Source of the DNA: Onchocerca volvulus
Taxonomy: Eukaryota > Nematoda > Chromadorea > Rhabditida > Onchocercidae
DNA: 64,000 nucleotides
Direction: 5' to 3'
NCBI GenBank assembly: GCA_000499405.2
Contig: HG738137.1
Span: forward strand, 23,358,546 to 23,422,545
Shown here: positions 49,698 to 64,000 of the stretch, piece after piece
Layout of the letters: every line of letters starts with the position of its first letter
How positions within the stretch are numbered: position 1 is the stretch's first letter
Position numbers and translations under genes: made by a program
Notes under the pieces: generated by a model
Databases searched by the model: none
Seen by the model: the letters and a program-made list of their open reading frames with translations, nothing else
Told to the model about the DNA's origin: nothing

Positions 49698-51748
49698 AAT
49701 CCCATTAAGGGATGAACTGAATACTATTGCGCTACAATGTTAAGAAATGAAAATTTGAATCCAAATTTGAAAATTTGGACAAACTCAACTAAAATTAGTA
49801 GATTGAGTGTTCAAACTTGCCAAACTGAAGTTGAAAGAATTGAAAGAAAAAAAAAAAGACTGAAATTTCCGGTTTTGCAATGCATATCATCATATTAAAT
49901 TTATTAGAGAATTCCTGAAATGTTTTAGTTTTAGTTTTTTTCAAAAATTGCTGTGTTTGAAATTGTGCATTTATGCATTTATGCTTTTTTATGCAAATCG
50001 AGCATTTATACTCTATTGTTTGATATGCATGGATTTTTTTCCGCTCTCTTCTTTTATGGTTTTGTTGAAGTTTCGAAATCTTATTATATAAATATATATA
50101 AAAAGCTGCTTACGATCTTTTATGTTTGATTTGCTGAGTATTATGCAAGATAGCATGCTTGCTGCAATGTTTGGCAATTATTTTTTTAATAGTTTAACTA
50201 GTAATCATGCATTTCATTTTATCAGTTATCCAGCAAGCATGCTTAGATATTTTTAAAACTGTATTAGATTACTGTCTTGATTGAAAGCTGAATGTAGCAA
50301 TTTAAGCAGGTTAAAAATAAAGAACCCATTGATTCTTGATGGACTCTGTTAATTTCATTAAATGTGTATATAGACTTAATTTAAATCATGAGAAACTGCT
50401 AGGCTAGGGATTGACCTGTAATCGTTCCATGAAAATTTTTTTCAGATATTTGATTTGAAACTCTTATTTTTTTATTTGATTTAGATTATGACATTCTGAT
50501 ATATTCATCAAATCTTTATCTCATCCAACCAAAAAATCTATTAATTATAGAAAAGGAATGAATTCACCAGTTATCTCGGTGAATAAATAATCCAATTAAA
50601 ATCGTGTTTTAGCAATTTTGTATTTTTTCGAAATAATAGGTGGACGAAGCATTTCATACCAAGAAATTTTTGCAATCATTTTTGCAAAGAAAACAAAGTA
50701 GTTTGGAAATAAGAATGAAGAAAATTATATAATTACTTAATTGATATGGTCTTTCAATTCTTTTTGTATCATTTTTATATTGTATAACACATCCTTCAAA
50801 AATCTTCAACAACCTTTGTCATTTAATTGATATTGTTATCGTGGTGATATGTTAGTTATTGTTTCATTAATTTTCTTATTTTGGAGTAAATCATTGTTTT
50901 TATCATTTAATTGTTTCAATCTTTGGTTATTGAATCAAGTCTTCTATTAAATAAATATTGTATTTGAAGTAATGGTAATGTGTTCCAGATCATATTCATA
51001 ATCCATCGATTTACCTTATTCTTTTTTGATTTAGTAAATAAAAAATTCAAAAATAAACTAAAAGATTCAGCAAAAAGACCAAATCCTTTGTCAAATTTAT
51101 CAGTCAAATCAAATCATGTTTGCTTAACAGACTTTCCACTAGATTTTATCCATTCAACACATACACTTTCTGTCTGTTCGTTCACTGCATTATTAAAGCC
51201 CCTTTGATCGAAATTTTATTCTCTCTTTTATAAGATTTTTTTTTTCATATTCAAAAGATTATGTATAACCAATTCAATTCAAGTTCACTGCATGATAAAA
51301 CGGAAAGAAGGTATGCGTCGAATTGCTTATACCTAATTGTGATTTTGTTTTGATTTTTTTTTTTTGGGATTACTTTGTTTTATTTTTGGCTTATTTGAAT
51401 TTCTAAACAAAATTTATGTTCTCTCATGATATTATCATTTTACGAACGATTGTTACTTTACGGGGTTACATTAAAAAAAAAAATGAAGGCATTTTAATGA
51501 TTTGAAATTCTTAAAGTATTTTGTAATTCAGTACTGAAAAACTGGATTATTGTACGGTTCCAATTTTTAAGAAGGGTACAGGCAGTTAAATTCAATCGTT
51601 CGTGATGATTAATGATTCTCAGTTCGGTAGTGCTTCAAGAATCTTGCGATGAGAGATGTTAGAATTGCTCCATATGTATGGAGGAAAATTGAAAAAAGAG
51701 ATTTCACTTAAAAAAAAAAAAATCTTGTCTAATTTTCATTTTAGAGAG
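49698..51748. other. Intergenic region between MRPS28 and PFK
   Basis: About 2 kb, AT-rich, with no supportable gene. The short open frames at about 50916-51207 on both strands overlap each other and lack domain features. The TTTTAG at 51739-51744 immediately before the PFK ATG is a likely trans-splice acceptor. The distance is larger than usual for a nematode operon, so co-transcription of MRPS28 and PFK is not indicated. Confidence 0.5.
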
Positions 51749-57630
<5,882 letters not shown>

Positions 57631-57790
57631 ACATTGTTAACGTAATAATTAATTTCTGATTAGTTTTAGCCTCATATTCATATTAATTAGTAAGCTTTTA
57701 CAGATGGTGGAGAATGAGCTTAATCACCCATGAACTGAAATTATTGCTAAAATTTCAATTTTCTTTATTCTTTTCCAAAATCTGATATAG

Positions 57791-58098
57791 AAATCGCCTA
57801 ATAAGCTTACTAATAAGCTTGCAATATGATAAGGTTGCTAATAAGCGTGTAGTTTAAATATTTTGTAGAATTTTTCGATGTTAGCTTGAATAATTTGCTA
57901 CTTTTTCTCTTTTTAATATTATTAAACATTATTTGGATCATTTGAAATCGCCTAATAAGCTTACTAATAAGCTTGCAATATGATAAGCTTGCTAATAAGC
58001 GTGTAGTTTAAATATTTTGTAGAATTTTTCGATGTTAGCTTGAATAATTTGCTACTTTTTCTCTTTTTAATATTATTAAACATTATTTGGATCATTTT
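57791..58098. repeat. 154-base tandem duplication, nearly identical copies
   Basis: The copy at 57791-57944 is repeated at 57945-58098, both starting AAATCGCCTAATAAGC and ending ATTTGGATCATTT. The only difference I see within the copies is GGTTGC versus GCTTGC (about 57834 versus 57988). The near-identity implies a recent duplication. The unit contains several AATAAGC words. It begins about 160 bases after the PFK stop codon. Confidence 0.9.
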
Positions 58099-59104
58099 CA
58101 ATATATGTATTTATCCTTATTTATTTCGAAACTTTTTTCCCTCCTGATTTATAATTTGCTAGAATTTCACTAGTTTTTTTTGCTTAGATTCCATTCCAGT
58201 CACATTTTATTTTATTCAGGATTTGTCTGTGAATCATCTTTAATTTTACTGACACAATATTTTTTATAAAGTTTGGTATTCATTTAACCCATCATCTACG
58301 AGAATATTCCTTTTATTACATAATCAACTTTTTTTTTTTTTTTTTTTTTTTTTGAATGGCATCACCTCCTCCGAATATTCTGCTGTTGGCTTTGAACAAA
58401 GAAGAAGACTTCCAAGTAATTTATGGAACATAAACATGATATATTCTTGAAATAAGAAATGATTGATTTAATGTGTCGAGACACTCCAATGTCGAGACTC
58501 TGATTGCTCTTATGTTCCATTTGTATGAATTCAAAGCGCATGTTTTGCCAGAAGCATTTATATTTGACGGTATTACCGATTACCATATTTTCAAACATTT
58601 CAAAATCCGATATTCTGATAAATGAAGGTGGCCGACTATTTATATATTACTAAACCATTTTTCCCTTTGTTTTATTTAAAATCATTAACAAAATAAGTTT
58701 TATTTTATTTTTTACTTCTAAAATAATTGATTTGTATATCGAAATTAGATATAAGTAAACAGTTTGATTCTGATCATTTTCGATAATGGTTCGTAGCAGC
58801 AGAAATTCAATTTCTTTATTCTCCATCATATCTTTTCTATAAATCCAGAATAAGTTGGCCAGGTTACTCGAAAATGGGCCTGATAAAAGCATCTCCGATA
58901 CTTCGAATAATATGAAATGGTTGTTGGGAAATTTCTTCGATTTTTATCTGTATATGATATTGAGCAAGGTCCAACTAAAAGTTGGCTAAAACCATTGGCA
59001 AGTAGATGAGCATAGTTAAAAGAATGGTACCAAATAAGTTCCTGAAAGTTGTGTGAGAAAGTGCTTAATTCAATTTCAATTTAAATTACAAAGTTTCGAA
59101 TATT

Positions 59105-59430
59105 TATATAATACAATCCCCATTAAAATTCAGAGTATACTCTCTATTCATATATAGCACGGTCTCCAAGCATGTATTACAGTATAGTTCCAATTTAAAT
59201 ATAGATTATAATCATTATTCGAACACGTATTACAGTATGATTCCATTCAAACATGCACAATACGTCTCCATTTCTATTTAGATATGGGCTACAGTTATGA
59301 CCTGTATCCAAATATGTACGGCATAATTTCCATTAAAACATGCGTTACAGTATAACCTCCATTCAAATATATATTAGTCTCTATTCAGACAATGTTACAG
59401 TATGATTTCTAATCAAATGCGGAAAATATA
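59105..59430. repeat. Degenerate tandem array of an ACAGTATGATTCCATTCAAATATG-like unit
   Basis: A word resembling TTACAGTATRATTCCATT followed by CAAAYATG recurs about seven to eight times at intervals of roughly 35-50 bases (for example near 59177, 59231, 59346 and 59390). Divergence among the copies is high. No coding frame follows the periodicity. Confidence 0.7.
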
Positions 59431-59770
59431 GTCTTTTTCCTCTTTTGTGAATTATATCATTCACTCGAAAATCAATTCTTGGATCCAATTAACATTATAT
59501 AAAACTAAGTGAGACATCGTCAGATCATAACGCTGAAATCAAACTTGCTGCTGTATGTGTTTTTTCTCGGGCCATTGTTTTGTGAATTCTAGGGTCATCA
59601 CTTTGTAAATTTCGAGGGGTCAGTATTCTGCAGATTTTCTTGCCTTCCAAATTGCCGAATTTATCATATTGTCAAGTTTTTGGAATCATTCATGCTAATA
59701 ATTGTTTCTTCTACGATCCCTATGAAGAAAAATTAAAATTTGATGGTCTTTACCATAGATATATCTTTGC

Positions 59771-60235
59771 AGGAAAAGCTTAAATACAGTACTCCATGAT
59801 CTCATAGGAATCGTAGAAAGTCCTTGAATTACTTAATTCACTGGGAATAATTCATGGGAATCAAGGATACGAAATAAAGTATATATTTTCAAGAAATACT
59901 GGATGCATAGATATACACATTCATATTATATATGCAAGACATACAGAGAACGGAGACGTACGGAGATTTATAAACAAGTGCAACTTAACGATTTCTTCAC
60001 GGAATGTCATTTCAAAAAAGCCTAAATACAGTGCATCCATGGTACAGTATATTTCGTTACAGTACTCGAACTACGTAATTCAGGGAAAAACTCATGGAAA
60101 TCGCGGGATACGAAATATAATACATATTTGCTAGAAATGCGGGATGCATAGACATTTATGTAAACATACAAGACATACGAAGACACGAACACATGGCAGA
60201 CGTGCAAACACATACAGACATACATAGAAGAGTTT
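59771..60235. repeat. Two-copy direct repeat, period about 243 bases
   Basis: The first copy starts GGAAAAGCTTAAATACAGT (59771) and the second AAAAAAGCCTAAATACAGT (about 60014). Both continue through the same order of landmarks: CTCATGGGAATC/CTCATGGAAATC, GGATACGAAATA, a GGATGCATAGA block, and CAAGACATAC followed by alternating AC/AG-rich sequence. The copies have diverged by substitutions and small indels. Confidence 0.75.
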
Positions 60236-60690
60236 AAAATCGACTAGTTGAAGCATAGATGTATTTGTGTGCATGTATATGTTGCTGATACTTTTTTGCG
60301 CCTGGCAGGCTGTATTTCCACATTTTGTCGAGTATTCATTTCCCTCTGATTCGTTTGATATTTTAATCTAAATATGTATGATGAAGCGGAGGAGTTTTTA
60401 TTTCGTGAATTTTCATCAGGATTTCCCGGTCGTTTAGATTTCCATAGTAATAATCACTAAAACTAATGTTTCTCTCTTTCCCTTGCCATTTTTCCTTCTA
60501 TTTCTTTTACTGATAATGTTTCCTATTCACGTATATTCCGCTGTTATATATAACAACGCGATAGACAGTTGTACTCGGTCATTAAGTACATTCCTCGCTA
60601 CAGTTCATCTTTCATTGCTGCTGTGCTGCATGATATCTCTCTGCTACGTTTCTTTTGTAGTTTCAGCTAGATAATTTAATATTAATTTCA

Positions 60691-60828
60691 AAATATCCTA
60701 CCAGAGGACCGGGATATCCTATAGATTAGGTTAGGGATGTTACTAAACGATGTAATTGCGAAATATCTACCAGAAGGTGAGATTTCCTATAGACTGTGGA
60801 TGTTACATGATGCAATCTATTTCTGAAA
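60691..60828. repeat. Two-copy direct repeat, period about 70 bases
   Basis: AAATATCCTACCAGA at 60691 recurs as AAATATCTACCAGAAG at 60761. Each is followed by GATATCCTATAGA or GATTTCCTATAGA, a GGATGTTAC block and a GATG(T/C)AAT block. The pair lies upstream of PGK. Confidence 0.7.
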
Positions 60829-61645
60829 TTGCTGATTTTCACTCAAAACTTGTTCTTTGCCATTATAGAACTGTACATATTATGATTGCAAAACAGGTGT
60901 TATGCGGTGGATACATGTATTCTACCGTAGTTTTAACTGAAAATTTATCATGAAATGAATAGAGAACGTTGACAACAATCTTGATGAGAAAACATAAAAT
61001 TGTCTGCTTGATTCTATTCTTCACCTTAAATGATTCATTCGTTGAAGAGATTTTCTGTTTCACTTCTTTTAGAAAATGTTTCCGAAAAATTCTTGATTAT
61101 GTGTAAAAGTAATAAAAGTCAAATAGGAATTTGAAATTGGATATGTCACTTTTTTTTTCTTTTTTTTTTTTTTTTTTTACAAAATGAACTTTATCGATTA
61201 TGAATAAGTCATTTTTCTCAGAAAACAATATATGATATTCGGAATTGTTGTAACAATTATCTGTAATGATAGTTATCTTAATAATACTTATCCTTGTTCT
61301 AATATAACCCTTCCTGATTCCCTGACTGTATGATATTATCTTGATTGTCATAATAGTTTTAGATTTTCTAATTAATCTAGTTATGTAGTGATTATGTTGA
61401 TTGTTGAAATGAAAACTTATAATTATCGACTGGTTCTTTTTTCTTTTTCTATATATGTGATATTTTGTGCCCAACAATCTACATTATTCAAGCATTTTTG
61501 TAAATAATATTTCCATGTGATATTATGAAGAATCTATCATTTTCGACGGAATTTTCGTTTTAACATTTTTGCTAATCGAAGTATAAATATATATATAATT
61601 TCCAGCACTATCCTTCGAACATTTTTACATCGAATACAGAACAAA

Positions 61646-64000
61646 ATGACACTGAATAAGTTATCGATCGATAAAGTGGATGTGAAGGATAAAAGAGTTC
61701 TGATTCGGGTCGATTTTAATGTACCACTTAAAGATGGCAAAATTACGAACAATCAACGTATTACAGCTGCAGTGCCAACTATTAAGGTAATTTCATCGTT
61801 ATATTTTATTTACTAGCTTCAACAATAATAATCTATATCAATAATAATAATCAATATCAACATTTTTTTGCTTTCTTTTCCACGAAGATGTTTATGACAT
61901 AGAATTTGATTTAGATAAAAATTATAAATTAAATTCTCTTGGAATTTTATTTATGCCATTGCAGTATGCGCTAGATCATGGTGCAAAAGCAGTTATATTA
62001 ATGTCACATTTGGGACGCCCAGATGGAATGAAAAAAATGGAATTCACATTGGAACCAGTTGTGGCGGAACTGAAAAATGTTCTCGGCAAGCAAGTTATCT
62101 TATGTTTGTTTGAAAAATATGATCGATAACTATTCAGAGAAAAATATTAGTCGAAGGAGTTATTTGTTACTTATTATTGTCGTTCATTGTCTTTAAAAAA
62201 AAGTCAGTCTCTCGACATAGCGTAAAAAGAAACAGTTTTGATCGTTTCTGCAGAGATGTCACGTTTGTACATGATTGTGTTGGACCAGAAACCGAAAAAG
62301 TTACAGCTAATCCTGCTCCCGGCAGTGTTATTTTGCTTGAAAATCTTCGATTTTATTTGGAAGAAGAAGGAAAAGGTGTAAATGAGAAGGGTGAAAAGGT
62401 ATGATTATTTGAAATGGAGTTTCTGAGAAAGATGATTATTTTACTGTTTCGCTTTTTAAAATGGAGCATGTGGATTGGCCGGTGATTCAGTGTATCGAAT
62501 CTCTCATTTATTGAAATGTATGTCTAGTATAGTCTTGCATCTAATTATTCGATAAAAGGTGCTATTCGGCAAATCATTTACTTAATCCAGCAATTGAATC
62601 AGTTGTGTCCAAATGTATAATTGACAGCTATCCAAAGAAAACACAGCATTTGATATACTTGAATAAGATTATTCATTTCAACAGTAGTCATTCAGTTCTA
62701 TTTTCTAAATTCTGAGAATTAGTTGTAAGGATGCTTTAAAATCTTCGATTGGATATTATTAATATTATTATCTTATAAAAACTGAAATGATGGTTTTTTT
62801 TCATCACAGTAATCAAATAAGTCGTTTCCTAGTTATAATCATTTCTTATTATTTAGTTTTAGGTAAAGGCATCACAAGATGACATCGACAAATTCCGTGC
62901 ATCTTTGACAAAACACGGTGATGTTTATGTAAATGATGCATTTGGTACAGCACATCGTGCACATAGGTAAATATTGCTTTGTTTTATTGTATATATACAA
63001 AATAATATTATGCAGAGATTCAGAAAGATGCATCCTTTCTCAGCAATGATGTAATACTGCAAGTATTCGTTGTTGAAAAAAATTGTACAGTGCCAATTTT
63101 TCAGTCGTTTGTTTTAGACTATTTACTGGTTTACTTTCCATGAAACATTATGCCATAGTATTTTAAATCAAATTACGTCTTATTGCAATCATCCAACTAT
63201 CATCTGTGAAACAATTCTGATACGAATGTTTTTGTTAACAAATGAAAAAAAAAATCGAGTGATTGTCAGATGTATTTTTCCACGGAATTCATTTCCAGCT
63301 CTATGGTTGGTGTAAAACTGGACAAACGTGCCACTGGTTTTTTGATGAAAAAAGAGCTGGACTATTTTGCAAAAGCTCTGGATAATCCTGTTCCACCATT
63401 TCTGGCAATTTTGGGTGGTGCTAAAGTAGCAGACAAGATCCAGCTCATCCGCAATCTTTTAGATAAAGTATGGCAAAAAAATTTTTTTTAATATAAATTA
63501 CTTGTGTAAATGACTTTAAATGAAGTAATAATTGGGCAAGCTTGTAATTTACACTTTTTTTTGATTTCACATTTTTTATAATCAAATAGATAAGTACGAT
63601 AATTGAATATCCTTTTCATGTTGAAAATCCTAAAAGTAAACTTCCAGCGTTTTTGTTGTTAAATCGACATTCAGTAAATGTCTGTTGAAGCTTTCTTTGC
63701 TTCGTCTGATAAGTTAGAATCTTTTTGTGTTCATAAGAGATGTGAAGTTTTCAGCAGAGATACAATGCTGAAAAGGTGAAATCTTTTAAAGAAGTTAAAT
63801 AAGTATAAAAAGAGAAATGTGTTGTCTAGTTTTGATTTGAACCACTGAGTCATCTATATCTTGTTTGAACAGGTCAATGAAATGATCATTGGTGGTGGAA
63901 TGGCCTATACGTTTTTGAAGGTTATCAATAACATCAATATTGGAAAATCACTGTTTGACACAGAGGTAAGTAGTTAGTTAAGCTGTTCGACATAGACTAG
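61646..64000 (+). CDS. pgk-1: Phosphoglycerate kinase, 5' part (cut by window end)
   Basis: Exons 61646-61786, 61965-62089, 62254-62398, 62863-62966, 63299-63467 and 63873-63965 join in phase into the first 259 residues; the last ends at a GTAAGT donor, so the gene continues past the window. PGK transfers phosphate from 1,3-bisphosphoglycerate to ADP, the first ATP-yielding step of glycolysis, in the cytosol. Family motifs seen are [13 protein letters not shown] (19-31, the PGK signature), MSHLGRPDG (60-68), [32 protein letters not shown] (160-173) and [17 protein letters not shown]. The N-terminal, 3-phosphoglycerate-binding domain is thus complete; most of the nucleotide-binding domain lies outside. 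Intron 2 has a GC donor (GGCAA|GCAAGT): this junction restores [13 protein letters not shown], whereas the nearby GT donor (CAA|GTTATC) leads to an early stop. The ATG context is ACAAAATGA. It has the same orientation as PFK, about 4 kb downstream. Confidence 0.95.
62090..62253 (+). other. GC-AG intron 2 of PGK
   Basis: The donor reads GGCAA|GCAAGT and the acceptor TTTCTGCAG. Using them, the split codon AA+A gives Lys in [11 protein letters not shown], matching the family. The alternative GT donor four codon positions on (CAA|GTTATC, phase 0) would put exon 3 out of frame with a stop after six codons. Confidence 0.8.

Larger units (their letters stand above)
57631..61645. other. PFK-PGK intergenic region, repeat-rich, no gene seen
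   Basis: About 4 kb without a supportable gene. It is unusually rich in direct repeats: a 154-base tandem duplication (57791-58098), a ~40-base degenerate array (about 59105-59430), a ~243-base duplication (59771-60235) and a ~70-base pair (60691-60828), each listed separately. A frame at 60483-60674 encodes a hydrophobic 63-residue peptide but looks like chance. The PGK promoter and leader lie at its right end, just before 61646. Confidence 0.5.

Noticed and set aside
60483..60674. 63-codon hydrophobic frame resembling a signal peptide or small membrane protein
   Set aside because: It has low-complexity Leu/Phe/Ser composition, stands alone with no exon partners, and lies among repeats upstream of PGK.

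Overview
The window looks like nuclear DNA from a parasitic nematode, most likely a filarial or other spirurid (clade III) species. The evidence is strongly AT-rich sequence, genes split into many small exons by AT-rich introns of about 50 to 2000 bases, start codons lying just behind TTTTAG/TTGCAG acceptor-like sites (as expected for spliced-leader trans-splicing), and nematode-like glycolytic enzymes. Genus and species cannot be fixed from the sequence alone. All gene models were built by hand from protein similarity, splice-site motifs and reading-phase continuity; exon coordinates are in each entry.

Layout, left to right. 1-2863: no gene seen. 2864-6405 (+): a 154-residue single-pass membrane protein with no family I recognise, with a first intron made largely of a ~200-base degenerate repeat. 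6406-14011: no supportable gene, but a decayed coding-like patch and degenerate repeats near 13000-13600. 14012-24888 (+): a 622-residue receptor tyrosine kinase with signal peptide, short ectodomain of unknown type, one membrane span and a complete kinase domain. 26383-27078 (-): a two-exon gene for a 99-residue single-pass membrane protein. 31170-41538 (-): a 28-exon ACK/TNK2-type non-receptor tyrosine kinase (SAM-like, kinase, SH3, CRIB, long disordered tail with DPF and proline motifs, UBA). 45428-46824 (-): an MBLAC1-type metallo-beta-lactamase-fold hydrolase. 47304-49697 (+): mitochondrial small-subunit protein MRPS28, head-to-head with MBLAC1. 51749-57630 (+): full-length ATP-dependent phosphofructokinase. 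61646-end (+): phosphoglycerate kinase, cut by the window edge.

Functional themes. The right third carries energy metabolism: two glycolytic enzymes in the same orientation about 4 kb apart, next to a mitoribosomal gene. The left and middle carry two unrelated tyrosine kinases, one receptor and one cytoplasmic, on opposite strands. PFK and PGK each contain one intron that appears to use a GC rather than GT donor.

There is no sign of a CRISPR array, a bacterial operon, an intact transposon or an RNA gene that I can support. I did not find a clear 'new system'. The best leads for novelty are the two small orphan membrane proteins, the receptor kinase ectodomain, and a ~60-base phased motif repeat in the MBLAC1/MRPS28 divergent promoter region.
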